Shown: positions 54,932 to 63,557 of the stretch, piece after piece
Position numbering within the stretch: the stretch's first letter is position 1
How the letters are laid out: every line of letters begins with the position of its first letter
NCBI RefSeq assembly: GCF_000814325.1
Contig: NZ_JPHF01000008.1
Coordinates: forward strand, 1-64,000
Reading direction: 5' to 3'
Source of the DNA: Flavihumibacter sp. ZG627
GTDB taxonomy: Bacteria > Bacteroidota > Bacteroidia > Chitinophagales > Chitinophagaceae
Length of the DNA: 64,000 nt
Translations under genes and position numbers: made by a program
Notes under the pieces: generated by a model
Told to the model about the DNA's origin: nothing
The model's input: the letters and a program-made list of their open reading frames with translations, nothing else
The model's database searches: none

Positions 54932-55765
54932 CTACTGATTCTGTAAGGAATAAACAAAGAGTACGCCATCTTTCAGGCAATATAAATGATCCATCACCAC
55001 CTGCATCTTATCAACACCATGTAAAGGTTCAGGAAGCAGCAGTTCTTTAGTCATCAGAGTTCCTGGCGTATATCGCAAAAGCATCGTCCCTTTGCGACCC
55101 ACCACATCATCACCAATTACCTGGAAGTCGGTCCACCCAAGCAATGCCACCTGGTTACGGACCGTACCAAAATAGTCGAGTATAATCAACCCTTTCTCCG
55201 GATCATAAAGATATACAAGCCGGTTTGCATCAGCAATGTATAACGGCGTGGGTGGTGCATCAGATAACACCCTGAAGTCGACTGTTTCCGCTACCAAATT
55301 TCCATTATCATCCAGCCTTTTCAATTTTCCATTCAACTCATCATAAACCCAAAGACCATTATCGAAAGACTGGCCAATAACCCTTGCCTGGAATATATCC
55401 TGCTTTCTGAGATCAATGGTATTCCTGTTGTTTAAAAATCTGTCAAGTACAACCACTGTTCCAAAATCACGAAAATATAAAAGCACCTTCAGCGGATTCG
55501 AAGCATCAATGGCATGTACTTTACCATAACGTCGCACATCATTGTACACTGCAATGGAATCACCATCAGCACTCCTTTTCTTTAACTGCCCTTTTTTATC
55601 CAGGAGATAAAAATTTCCAAGATTATCTACCGTAAAATCTGCCAGGTTCTCTCCTATCGTCCGTACCAGCACAAGTCCGTTTTGCTGACTTTTACCTGCA
55701 GTATCCTGCTGCGCAAAAAGCGTTGTTGAAATTAAGCCGGCTATAAAGAGGAAAAAACATTTCAT
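54932..55765 (-). CDS. Predicted periplasmic protein, propeller-like (277 aa)
   Basis: Signal peptide MKCFFLFIAGLISTTLFAQQ, then repeats of short beta strands with Asp/Gly turns (DFTVDNLGNFYLLDKKGQLKK; LLYFRDFGTVVVLDRFL; GLWVYDELNGKLKRLDDNG; LVYLYDPEKGLIILDYFG). This suggests a small beta-propeller. I do not recognise the family. It overlaps the lpxH stop (ATGA) and is followed 5 bp later by the MscS gene. A link to envelope stress or lipid A is only a guess from context. Confidence 0.8.
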   Translation of the reverse strand: MKCFFLFIAGLISTTLFAQQDTAGKSQQNGLVLVRTIGENLADFTVDNLGNFYLLDKKGQLKKRSADGDSIAVYNDVRRYGKVHAIDASNPLKVLLYFRDFGTVVVLDRFLNNRNTIDLRKQDIFQARVIGQSFDNGLWVYDELNGKLKRLDDNGNLVAETVDFRVLSDAPPTPLYIADANRLVYLYDPEKGLIILDYFGTVRNQVALLGWTDFQVIGDDVVGRKGTMLLRYTPGTLMTKELLLPEPLHGVDKMQVVMDHLYCLKDGVLFVYSLQNQ

Positions 55766-56520
55766 GGCTCATAGGTTTTAAGCGTAAGCTCATTGCCATC
55801 AAATATTGCATAGGTATTGTAACGTAACCAATCGCCAAGGTTTATATACCTGCTGCCGCCCTCCAGCTTCACATCAAGAGGTAGATGCCTGTGTCCAAAA
55901 ACAAAATAATCATAGTTTTTTTTCTGAAGTATCTCCTTACAGTAAATGATCAGCCATTCATTGTCTTCGCCAAGGAATTTTTCATCTGTTTGTCCCGTTG
56001 CTGCCCTGCTGCGTCTGCTTAAAAAATTTGCCAGTCCGATTCCCATTGTTGGATGTAGGATCCCGAAAAACCACTGGCATACCGGGTTTCTAAAAACCTT
56101 TTTGATGAACTTGTACCCACGGTCACCCGGGCCCAGTCCATCGCCATGCCCTACCAGAAACTTTTTTCCATTTATTTCGTAATCTTTCTCCTCAAAATAA
56201 ACCGGGATCCCCAGTTCTTTTTCAAAGTATCCGTTCATCCACATATCATGGTTTCCTACAAAAAAATGAACAGGAATACCATTATCAGTTAGCCATGCCA
56301 GTTTCCCCAGGAGTCTAACGTAACCTTTGGGCACAACTGATTTGTATTCATACCAGAAATCAAATAGATCACCCACTATCAGAATCATAGCCGCGTCATG
56401 GGAAATACTGTCGAGGAAACGAACAATTTTTTTTTCCCTTACCAGGCTGCTGGCATGGTCAGGAGCCCCAAGATGGAAATCAGAAAGGAAATATATTTTT
56501 TTGCCCTCGGCTAACTGCAT
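55762..56520 (-). CDS. lpxH: UDP-2,3-diacylglucosamine diphosphatase (LpxH)
   Basis: Cleaves UDP-2,3-diacylglucosamine to lipid X in lipid A synthesis. Metallophosphatase motifs are complete: YFLSDFHLGAPD, IVGDLFDFWYEY, VGNHDMWMNGYF, VGHGDGLGPGD and FVFGHRHLPL. I start it at the ATG 56520 (MQLAEGKKIYFLSDFHLG, 252 aa). A GTG at 56556 would extend it by 12 residues but lies inside a palindromic repeat. Its stop overlaps the next gene (ATGA), so translation is coupled. Confidence 0.95.
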   Translation of the reverse strand: MQLAEGKKIYFLSDFHLGAPDHASSLVREKKIVRFLDSISHDAAMILIVGDLFDFWYEYKSVVPKGYVRLLGKLAWLTDNGIPVHFFVGNHDMWMNGYFEKELGIPVYFEEKDYEINGKKFLVGHGDGLGPGDRGYKFIKKVFRNPVCQWFFGILHPTMGIGLANFLSRRSRAATGQTDEKFLGEDNEWLIIYCKEILQKKNYDYFVFGHRHLPLDVKLEGGSRYINLGDWLRYNTYAIFDGNELTLKTYEP

Positions 56521-56546
56521 GGGTGCAAATATACGTGCGGGAAAGC

Positions 56547-56566
56547 TGTCTGACACATGTCAGACA
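56547..56566. repeat. TGTCTGACA-family perfect palindrome before lpxH
   Basis: TGTCTGACA (56547-56555), two bases, TGTCAGACA (56558-56566). It lies between the stop of the GGCT-like gene (56571) and lpxH. Confidence 0.8.
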
Positions 56567-56570
56567 GATA

Positions 56571-57005
56571 TCAGAGGCCTCCTTTGGCGCGAAGATATTC
56601 AAGTACATCGCCTGAAGTTACCCGCGGACGGCCACTCACGTCTCCAGAATACCAGTAAATCCAGGCTTCAGTAGTACTTCCATTGGGTAATATAACAGTA
56701 GTTTTCTCGCGGTGGTACAATTGAGGTTCCCCATCTTCCGGAGCTACACCTTCATAATCATCAAGCTGTGCCATCGCCCATTCAAACTCATCAACTTCGC
56801 GGATGCGGTATAACTCTCCCACGATCCGCGCATCAGAATCCGTGGCCACGGCTGCAGGATATTCACCCATATCATAAAGCATTCCCATCACTGTTGCTGG
56901 CGAAACCAACTCAAAATAACGCTTGATATATTCATATGCCGGATGCCGGAATCCCTCGCGCAGGGAGCCATACACAAATAACTGGTATAATGGATGGAGG
57001 TTCAT
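56571..57005 (-). CDS. Gamma-glutamylcyclotransferase-like (AIG2/GGCT) protein
   Basis: 144 aa with the AIG2/GGCT pattern: LFVYGSLREGFRHPAYEYI at the N terminus (YGSL substrate loop), GMLYDMGEYPAAV, VGELYRI, LDDYEGV (Glu at the catalytic position) and the C-terminal WIYWYSGDVSGRPRVTSGD. Members cleave gamma-glutamyl amines or glutathione-type compounds; the substrate here is unknown. It lies 32 bp after the LUD gene, on the same strand. The palindrome at 56547-56566 is 4 bp past its stop. Confidence 0.87.
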   Translation of the reverse strand: MNLHPLYQLFVYGSLREGFRHPAYEYIKRYFELVSPATVMGMLYDMGEYPAAVATDSDARIVGELYRIREVDEFEWAMAQLDDYEGVAPEDGEPQLYHREKTTVILPNGSTTEAWIYWYSGDVSGRPRVTSGDVLEYLRAKGGL

Positions 57006-57037
57006 GTTCTAAAGATAGGCAAAGCTGTGAAGCAGTT

Positions 57038-57676
57038 CTATAACTTATCGACCAAAAAAAGGTAAACTTCTTTGGGACCGTGAACACCTACAACAAGTGT
57101 CTTTTCTATGTCGGCGGTGCGGCTTGGACCAGAAGCAAAAGTTATCAGCGAAGGGATATTGCGACCATACTTTTCCTTTATTCCTTTGAGGCCGTCGCGG
57201 ATATCATATACAAGCTGATCGGTAGTAGCTATGCAAATATGGATAGGAGCATACACACTGGTTGTTCTGCCGCTTTCCTGTGCTGAACTCATTACTATAG
57301 TACCAGTACGCGCCACCAGGTATTCACAACCGGTAATACTTACATCGCACCCTGGTAAATCATCAATAATGGAAAAATTACTATTCTCCGCTGCAAAGAG
57401 TTTTTGCAAACCAGTTTCCCGGCAGTAGATCTTTTTGAGATTGGCCTGTTCAAACAGGTACTTTAACTGGAACACAAGTTCGCCCTGGTCAATACAGAAC
57501 ACGAATTTGCCCTGCAACCTGGTAAAGTTTTCGGCAAACAACATCTCGAGTTCTTCCCGCTGCGGCTGGTAAACAGAAGTATTCCCTTCGCTTGAAGGAA
57601 AAGGAAGAGGCGTTGATTCACTCAACGCCTTTCTTATCTTCTTTAAAATATTCTCTTTTGAAGCGGATATGTTCAT
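57038..57676 (-). CDS. LUD-domain (LutC/YkgG-type) protein
   Basis: 212 aa, LUD domain typical of LutC: KENILKKIRKALSES, a conserved KYLFEQANLKKIYCRE, DVSITGCEYLVARTGTIVMSS and PSLITFASGPSRTADIEKTLVVGVHGPKEV. LutC works with LutA and LutB in L-lactate oxidation, but neither is nearby; the gene sits 7 bp after ftsH, so a lactate role is not shown. It may be a stand-alone LUD protein. ATG at 57676. Confidence 0.88.
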   Translation of the reverse strand: MNISASKENILKKIRKALSESTPLPFPSSEGNTSVYQPQREELEMLFAENFTRLQGKFVFCIDQGELVFQLKYLFEQANLKKIYCRETGLQKLFAAENSNFSIIDDLPGCDVSITGCEYLVARTGTIVMSSAQESGRTTSVYAPIHICIATTDQLVYDIRDGLKGIKEKYGRNIPSLITFASGPSRTADIEKTLVVGVHGPKEVYLFLVDKL

Positions 57677-57683
57677 ATGCTTC

Positions 57684-59699
57684 TTATACGATGGAAGGTG
57701 TTTCTTCTACATCAAGTGTTTTCTTCTCTTCATAAGGACGCTTACCTATCAGGTGCTCTACGTCACTCTGGAAGAGCACCTCTTTGTCAAGCAATTTCTC
57801 AGCAAGGATTTCAACCTGTGCTTTTCTCTCGGTAAGTAATTGTTTGGTGCGCTCATATGCAGCATCAATCAGATTCCTCACCTCTTCATCAATGATCCTG
57901 GAAGTTTCTTCTGAGTATGGTTTGGTGAAACTATTCTCCTGCTGCGGATCATAAAAGCTTACATTTCCAACCTTATCATTCATTCCATAAACCGTTACCA
58001 TAGAATAGGCCATTCTTGTTATCTGCTGAAGATCATTCTGCGCACCGGTTGATATCTTTCCAAAGAATATATCTTCCGCAGCCCTTCCACCAAGTGTCAT
58101 ACAGATCTGGTCGAGCAACTGGTCGGTATTATAGAGATACTGTTCTTTAGGTGTATACTGCGCATAACCAAGGGCGGCAGTACCACGTGGAACGATGGTA
58201 ACTTTCAATAACGGATATGCATGCTCGAGATACCAGCCACAAATGGCGTGACCTGCTTCATGGTAAGCGATGATTTTTTTCTCATCAGGGGAAATGATCT
58301 TATTCTTCTTCTCAAGTCCTCCTATCACACGATCTACCGCATCCTGGAAATCACTCATATCTACAGCTTCCTTTCCTTTCCTTGCTGCAATAAGCGCTGC
58401 TTCATTACACACGTTGGCAATATCAGCACCAGCAAATCCAGGCGTTTGCTCTGCCAGCTTATGTATATCTACATGTTCAGAAACCTTTATGGGTTTCAGG
58501 TGCACCTTGAAGATGGCTTCACGGCCTTTTACATCTGGTTTATCGATGGAAATCTGGCGATCAAATCGTCCGGGACGAAGCAACGCACTATCCAATACAT
58601 CAGGCCTGTTGGTTGCAGCCAAAACTATAATACCACTCTCTCCACTGAATCCATCCATCTCAACCAATAACTGGTTCAGTGTGCTTTCACGCTCATCATT
58701 GCTCATGATCGCATTCTTTCCCCGCGCACGGCCAATCGCATCGATCTCATCAATGAAAATGATACATGGTGCTTTCTCACGTGCCTGCTTGAAGAGGTCA
58801 CGAACACGGCTTGCACCAACACCCACAAACATTTCCACGAAATCAGATCCACTAAGGCTGAAGAAAGGAACCTGCGCTTCACCGGCTACCGCTTTGGCTA
58901 GCAGGGTCTTACCGGTTCCCGGAGGGCCAATCAGTAAGGCTCCCTTGGGGATCTTACCGCCGAGGTTGGTATATTTTTTTGGATTCTTCAGGAAGTCAAC
59001 AATCTCCATCACTTCAACTTTCGCTTCATCCAATCCAGCTACATCATTAAATGTAATATTGACCTTGGTTCCCTTATCAAACAATTGTGCTTTTGACTTT
59101 CCAATATTGAAGATACCACCCGGACCAGCACCACCTCCGCCACCGCCACCCATCTTTCGCATAAGCAGTACCCAAATGAGTACGATAACGAAAATGGGAA
59201 GAATGAATTGGAAGATCGGTGCAAGCCAATCGCCCTCAGTATCATCAATACGCGGAACCTCTTTTACTTCAGGGTTCTTGGTATAGAAGTCGCGCAGATC
59301 ATCAGTAAATATTTCAGGCTTTGCAATAGTGAACTCAAACTGTGGACCCTTGTCGGTTGCAGCATTGTAATTCTTGGGAAGCCTGGAAGTATAATAATCT
59401 TTCTTTAGACTGTCTTTCTTAATAAAAACGCGAACAAGGTTTTTATTGCTGATCAACACGATCTTCTCCACATCGCCTTTTGAGAGCATCTCCATCTTGA
59501 AGATGTCGAAATTGATTCTTTTGGCTTCTGGTGTAAAAGTGCTGAAAAGGTTAAATCCAAGTAATATCACCGCCAGTGCACCCCATATCCAATAAATATT
59601 GAATTTGGGGCCTTTTCGCGGGTCATTGCTTCCATCCGGTCTCGGTCGCATCCTGTTAAATCCCCCCCTTTCATTTGGTTTCAAATCTTCCTGTGACAT
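57684..59699 (-). CDS. ftsH: ATP-dependent zinc metalloprotease FtsH
   Basis: 671-aa membrane AAA+ protease that degrades membrane and short-lived proteins. N-terminal helix ([19 protein letters not shown]), a periplasmic part, second helix ([21 protein letters not shown]) followed by a Gly-rich linker. AAA domain: Walker [19 protein letters not shown] (about 255), Walker [13 protein letters not shown], the [16 protein letters not shown]. Protease domain: HEAGH zinc motif (about 480, [11 protein letters not shown]) and the third ligand Asp later. Length and domain order are standard. It precedes the LUD and GGCT-like genes on the same strand and follows rsfS by 66 bp. Confidence 0.98.
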   Translation of the reverse strand: MSQEDLKPNERGGFNRMRPRPDGSNDPRKGPKFNIYWIWGALAVILLGFNLFSTFTPEAKRINFDIFKMEMLSKGDVEKIVLISNKNLVRVFIKKDSLKKDYYTSRLPKNYNAATDKGPQFEFTIAKPEIFTDDLRDFYTKNPEVKEVPRIDDTEGDWLAPIFQFILPIFVIVLIWVLLMRKMGGGGGGGAGPGGIFNIGKSKAQLFDKGTKVNITFNDVAGLDEAKVEVMEIVDFLKNPKKYTNLGGKIPKGALLIGPPGTGKTLLAKAVAGEAQVPFFSLSGSDFVEMFVGVGASRVRDLFKQAREKAPCIIFIDEIDAIGRARGKNAIMSNDERESTLNQLLVEMDGFSGESGIIVLAATNRPDVLDSALLRPGRFDRQISIDKPDVKGREAIFKVHLKPIKVSEHVDIHKLAEQTPGFAGADIANVCNEAALIAARKGKEAVDMSDFQDAVDRVIGGLEKKNKIISPDEKKIIAYHEAGHAICGWYLEHAYPLLKVTIVPRGTAALGYAQYTPKEQYLYNTDQLLDQICMTLGGRAAEDIFFGKISTGAQNDLQQITRMAYSMVTVYGMNDKVGNVSFYDPQQENSFTKPYSEETSRIIDEEVRNLIDAAYERTKQLLTERKAQVEILAEKLLDKEVLFQSDVEHLIGKRPYEEKKTLDVEETPSIV

Positions 59700-59765
59700 A
59701 TATTATTAAACTATAAGAATTACTAATGCAAAATGGGTCCCATTGTTCATTAGGACCTGTTATTA

Positions 59766-60170
59766 TTATAAATTGTGTTCGGTCATGGGGGCATCGCTCC
59801 ACATTTCTTCCAGGCGATAGAACTTGCGCGTTTCCGGTTGCATAATGTGAACGACCACATTCACATAATCAATAAGGATCCATTGTGCCGCCTGCTGGCC
59901 TTCATGGCGATACGGATTCTCACCCGTTTCCTCCTTTACCTGGTGTTCAATTTCATCGGCAATGGCTTTTACCTGCGTGGTGGAACTGGCCTGGCATATG
60001 ATGAAAAAATCGGATACAGCCTCATGGATCTTCCTGAGATCGAGCGAAACTATATGCTCGCCTTTCTTGTCCTGTACGGCCTTAATAATGGTTTTGAGAA
60101 TCTTAGCGTTCTTGGATAAGCGGGTCACACTGCTGCGTTGACGAGAAGCTAAAGATGACAATGGTTCCAA
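59766..60170 (-). CDS. rsfS: Ribosomal silencing factor RsfS
   Basis: Binds ribosomal protein uL14 and blocks joining of subunits when nutrients are scarce. The 134-aa frame shows the RsfS/YbeB core: IIKAVQDKKGEHIVSLDLRKIHEAVSDFFIICQASSTTQVKAIADEIEHQVKEE, ENPYRHEGQQAAQWILIDYVNVVVHIM, FYRLEEMWSDA. No ATG is available at the 5' end; TTG at 60170 gives the longest form, but the family N terminus would fit a start a little later. Divergent from birA. Confidence 0.95.
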   Translation of the reverse strand: MEPLSSLASRQRSSVTRLSKNAKILKTIIKAVQDKKGEHIVSLDLRKIHEAVSDFFIICQASSTTQVKAIADEIEHQVKEETGENPYRHEGQQAAQWILIDYVNVVVHIMQPETRKFYRLEEMWSDAPMTEHNL

Positions 60171-60251
60171 TAATCTATTCTTTTAGTGATCAAAAAACTG
60201 AAAATACTACATTCGCCACGATCAAAAGTAACTAAACTTTTACGCAACGCC

Positions 60252-61016
60252 ATGCCCGTTCAACATATCGGCCAACCGCTCACTGTGCTGGAGTCAGTAG
60301 ATAGCTCCAACAACTATGCCATGGGCCGGGTTCATGCCCGACTGGCAAGCCATGGGGAGGCGTTTTTTGCGCTCGAGCAGACTTCTGGAAAAGGCCAGCG
60401 CGGGCGGCAATGGGTTACACACCCGGGCGAAAACATCATGGTCAGCATCGTGATTGATTGCGCTAAACTGAACCCCAACGCCCCTTTCCTGCTTAGCATG
60501 GCAATGGCTCTCGCCTGCTCCGATTGGTTCAGCAGCCTGGCCGGTGATGAAGTTTCACTTAAATGGCCAAATGATCTTTACTGGCGTGACAGAAAGGCAG
60601 GGGGTATCCTGATCGAAAACCTGTGGTCAGGCTCAAACTGGCAGTTTGCCATTGTAGGAATAGGAATCAATATAAACCAGGTGGAATTTGACCCGATGGC
60701 AAAAAAACCGGTTTCGCTGAAACAAATCACCGGAAAAAGCTTTGACCTGATGGATTGTTTGGCAGATCTATTTCAAGCTCTTGAAAAACGTTGGCAACAA
60801 TTGTTGGACGGCCATACAGACCAAATTTTGGAAGATTATAACAATATTCTTTTTATGCGTGGGATGACTGCCCGCCTTCGTAAAGAAAGTGCAATCTTCG
60901 AAACTACCATCATGGGAGTAACCCGGTATGGCGAGTTGCTTACAAAAGATACATTCGAAAGAAGTTTTGCAGTAGGGGAAATCGAGTGGGCATGGGATGT
61001 TCGAACATCCCCTTAA
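60252..61016 (+). CDS. birA: Biotin--[acetyl-CoA-carboxylase] ligase
   Basis: Attaches biotin to the carboxyl carrier protein. From the ATG at 60252 it has 254 aa; a GTG at 60186 is a longer alternative. Catalytic domain motifs: VLESVDSSNNYA, FFALEQTSGKGQRGRQWVTHPGENIMVSI with the GKGQRGR biotin loop, LSLKWPNDLY-type VSLKWPNDLYW, KAGGILIENLW and GIGININQVEFD. There is no N-terminal helix-turn-helix, so it is ligase only, not a repressor. The last residues (DVRTSP) and the TAA lie in the palindromic element 60994-61033. Confidence 0.93.
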   Translation: MPVQHIGQPLTVLESVDSSNNYAMGRVHARLASHGEAFFALEQTSGKGQRGRQWVTHPGENIMVSIVIDCAKLNPNAPFLLSMAMALACSDWFSSLAGDEVSLKWPNDLYWRDRKAGGILIENLWSGSNWQFAIVGIGININQVEFDPMAKKPVSLKQITGKSFDLMDCLADLFQALEKRWQQLLDGHTDQILEDYNNILFMRGMTARLRKESAIFETTIMGVTRYGELLTKDTFERSFAVGEIEWAWDVRTSP

Positions 61017-61033
61017 CAAGTGTCAGACACCTG
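60994..61033. repeat. TGTCTGACA-family element that forms the end of birA
   Basis: GGGATGTTCGAACATCCC (60994-61011) is a perfect 18-bp palindrome, followed by CTTAACAAGTGTCAGACACC and TG. It supplies the last codons and stop of birA and ends one base before the HELAH gene's stop. Confidence 0.85.
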
Positions 61034-61034
61034 A

Positions 61035-61385
61035 TTACCCCAGCGTGGAATTTCCCCCAACATACACCCAGCTATCATAACTCTCATCAATTTCGGCTGC
61101 TCTTGCTTCTATTTCAAAGCGGTTATGGTAGTAGCCTTTGCGCATTGACTCAACCAGGTATTCCCAGAGAAACCGGATGAACCCGAGCTCCCTGAACTGG
61201 CGGATATGTGCCAGCTCATGCCGCAGCCAGCGCCGATTTCGAAGAAGTTCCTCCACACTAGTGTTATGCAGGTGAATGGTTGTACCCAGCACCATTGCCA
61301 TTTTCTCAGACCCCATTTTTCTGGCTGCAAGCCTGGCCCAAAATGATCTTTCCCTGATTCTGTAGTTCACCGCATAAATATACAA
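61035..61385 (-). CDS. Small HExxH protein (possible zinc peptidase-like)
   Basis: 116 aa, no signal peptide. HELAH at residues 56-60 (RRWLRHELAHIRQFRELG) is a zinc HExxH motif, with a downstream Glu in RFEIEARAAEIDE as a possible third ligand. The pattern resembles DUF4157/minigluzincin-type proteins that lack the rest of a peptidase. Peptidase activity is unproven. The last codon is one base from the repeat element; the gene is convergent with birA. Confidence 0.7.
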   Translation of the reverse strand: MYIYAVNYRIRERSFWARLAARKMGSEKMAMVLGTTIHLHNTSVEELLRNRRWLRHELAHIRQFRELGFIRFLWEYLVESMRKGYYHNRFEIEARAAEIDESYDSWVYVGGNSTLG

Positions 61386-61440
61386 TCGGGCCGGAATTAT
61401 GCAATCCCGGCCTATGCCTATCTTTCCTTAAATCTGCAGC

Positions 61441-61812
61441 CTAATTATTCGGGGCCCCGGCCTGCACCCAGCAGGAAATTGCCAGGATCTGGGCATTGGA
61501 AAGACTTCCTTCCTTAGGCATCGTTTTGCTTACTACAGCCTGGCGGATTGCTGTTCTGGCTGCATAGATCTGATCATATGTAAGAAGCGGCCCCGGACCA
61601 TTCAGGCTGCCGGCACCATGGCAGGATGATGCTGTACAACTGGAAGAAATTATGCTACTGATACTGGTTGAAAATTTGGGAGTTTCAGTTGGACATTCGT
61701 TATTACCACCCGAACCTCCTCCCGGGTCCGGATCATCAGAACTCTTGCTACAGGAAATAATAACTGTTAGCGCCAGCATGCCCAGCATGCCTGCCGTCAT
61801 TTTCATTTTCAT
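61441..61812 (-). CDS. Lipoprotein with a cytochrome-c-like CX4CH motif
   Basis: 123 aa, lipoprotein signal (LALTVIISCSKS; Cys21), a Gly/Ser/Pro-rich linker, then a small helical domain with Cys59-TASS-Cys64-His65 (CX4CH in place of CXXCH) and a Met in SKTMPKEGS that could be the axial ligand. Standard cytochrome c maturation recognises CXXCH, so heme attachment is not certain. A cytochrome-type fold is the best reading. The TPR gene lies 35 bp upstream on the same strand, so the two may be co-expressed. Confidence 0.7.
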   Translation of the reverse strand: MKMKMTAGMLGMLALTVIISCSKSSDDPDPGGGSGGNNECPTETPKFSTSISSIISSSCTASSCHGAGSLNGPGPLLTYDQIYAARTAIRQAVVSKTMPKEGSLSNAQILAISCWVQAGAPNN

Positions 61813-61847
61813 GATGGATGTTTTAGGTGATATGGAGAGTCAACATT

Positions 61848-63557
61848 TCAATTGAAATGCCATGATGACTTTATCTCGATATCAGCCCATTTCCATGCTT
61901 TCTCAAATCTCATATTTGTTTGCGCAGCAGCTTCCTTCAAACCCTGGCCCATTTGTGCATTGTACAAACCCTTCAGTGCCCATCCGTTTTCGGGGAAAGT
62001 CATCAAGTCATCATTATAAACGGACTCCGCCTCTTTATGGTTGCCTGCCTCAACCAGCCAATATCCTAATGTGAGCCGAACAGAGAAAAACCAATCCGGC
62101 GGTTCATTATAATTGAGCTTGTCCTCAATTGCTACCGCCTTCCTCAATAATGGAATTGCCTTAGCATAATTTTTCTGCTGCGCATAGATCTCCCCTTCTA
62201 ACACATTGGATGCAATAGATACAATATCAGCTGCAGTATTCAGATCCCAGATCAATTGTGATTTAAGTACCTCCCCGCCCAGTATTTTTTTTACTTCCCC
62301 AAGTTCTGTTTTGGCCAATGCCATCTCTTTTTTATTAGCATAAGCCATGCCCCTGGCATAATGCCAGATGGCTTTTGGATAGATCAGTTTCTCACCCGGC
62401 TTTTCCAGCTTCAAGATCTCATCCCAACGACCAAGATGAATAAGAACAAAAAAGGGGATGCTATAAAAATGTTGAACAGTTACATTCTCATGGATATACT
62501 TACGGTCGGCAATAGCCGAAACCCGCCATGCATTTTCCATCGCCTTTTTACTATTGCCTTCCAGGAAAGCACAGGCAGCGAGAAAATGTATGTTGTGCGG
62601 ATATAATAACATCGGGTAGAATCCGGAAGCCTTGCACTGGCTGATATAATTACTATCGGCCTCACTTGCCTGCTCATTTACTAATACACCTTTGTGGTAC
62701 TCGCCGGTACGGATATAAATATGACTCGGCATATGTACAAGATGGCCGGCACCAGGCATCATTGCAGGAAGCTTATCGGCATACGCGCTTGCTTTACCGG
62801 CATTTTTAGAAGCCTCTATGGCATGTATATAATAATGTATTGCACCAGGATGATTTGGCCAGCTTTCCAATACCTTTTCAATTGTGCTGATGATCTTTGG
62901 CGTCCATGGTTGTGCGGTTCCATCCTTCAACCAGAGATTCCATGGATGCTCATTCATCAGTGCATCAATATATAATACAGCGATCTCTTTATCGTCTGCG
63001 TATTTGTAATGCAATTTCTCCATGGCCGATGCATAAGCAGCATTAAAAGGAGTCATGTCGCTTACAGGTTGTTCAGGAAATCTTGCATCCATCGCATCCA
63101 CCAATTCCCTTTCCTTCTCCGTAGTATTCACCGCCAGTTTTTTAGCTGTACTGATTGCTTCATTTATATCTTTTAGTGCTGCAGGGTTGAGGGCCGCATT
63201 ATAATTTGGTCCAAGTACCATGGCCAATCCCCAATAAAGCATGGCAGCAGAACTATCCAATTCGATAGCTGTTTTAAATGACCGGCCTGATTCACCATGA
63301 TTAAACGCATACAACAATGAAAGTCCTTGGTTGAAAAACATCTTTGCAGAATCTGAACCGGAGGTTATATCATAGCTGATACTAGTAAAGCCAGGAATTA
63401 ACGGGCCTTTACCAGCATTTAGTTTTGCAAAGTCCAGAGTGGGAGAACAAAAAACAGGAACGATCTTTTTAACTTCCACATCCTTCTTGACCGGTGTAGA
63501 CAGCAGGTAATACAATACCATCAGCAATAAATTGCCTGTCAGGATTAGTGATTTCAT
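61848..63557 (-). CDS. TPR-repeat protein (569 aa), probably exported
   Basis: N-terminal hydrophobic segment MKSLILTGNLLLMVLYYLLS (signal or anchor). TPR-like helices span most of the protein: AKMFFNQGLSLLYAFNHGESGRSFKTAIELDSSAAMLYWGLAMVLG, DKLPAMMPGAGHLVHMPSHIYIRTGEYHKGVLVNEQA, KAIPLLRKAVAIEDKL, ESVYNDDLMTFPENGWALKGLYNAQ. Homologues with this HLVHMPSHIY segment occur in Bacteroidota and often lie beside small cytochrome-like lipoproteins. Function unknown, probably protein assembly or binding. Confidence 0.85.
   Translation of the reverse strand: MKSLILTGNLLLMVLYYLLSTPVKKDVEVKKIVPVFCSPTLDFAKLNAGKGPLIPGFTSISYDITSGSDSAKMFFNQGLSLLYAFNHGESGRSFKTAIELDSSAAMLYWGLAMVLGPNYNAALNPAALKDINEAISTAKKLAVNTTEKERELVDAMDARFPEQPVSDMTPFNAAYASAMEKLHYKYADDKEIAVLYIDALMNEHPWNLWLKDGTAQPWTPKIISTIEKVLESWPNHPGAIHYYIHAIEASKNAGKASAYADKLPAMMPGAGHLVHMPSHIYIRTGEYHKGVLVNEQASEADSNYISQCKASGFYPMLLYPHNIHFLAACAFLEGNSKKAMENAWRVSAIADRKYIHENVTVQHFYSIPFFVLIHLGRWDEILKLEKPGEKLIYPKAIWHYARGMAYANKKEMALAKTELGEVKKILGGEVLKSQLIWDLNTAADIVSIASNVLEGEIYAQQKNYAKAIPLLRKAVAIEDKLNYNEPPDWFFSVRLTLGYWLVEAGNHKEAESVYNDDLMTFPENGWALKGLYNAQMGQGLKEAAAQTNMRFEKAWKWADIEIKSSWHFN

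Noticed and set aside
56521-56556. GTG start of lpxH at 56556
   Set aside because: It falls in the TGTCTGACA palindrome; the ATG at 56520 gives the family N terminus.
58270-59286. Plus-strand 338-aa frame inside ftsH
   Set aside because: Antisense to FtsH AAA domain codons; its Ser/Pro-rich composition is a codon artefact.
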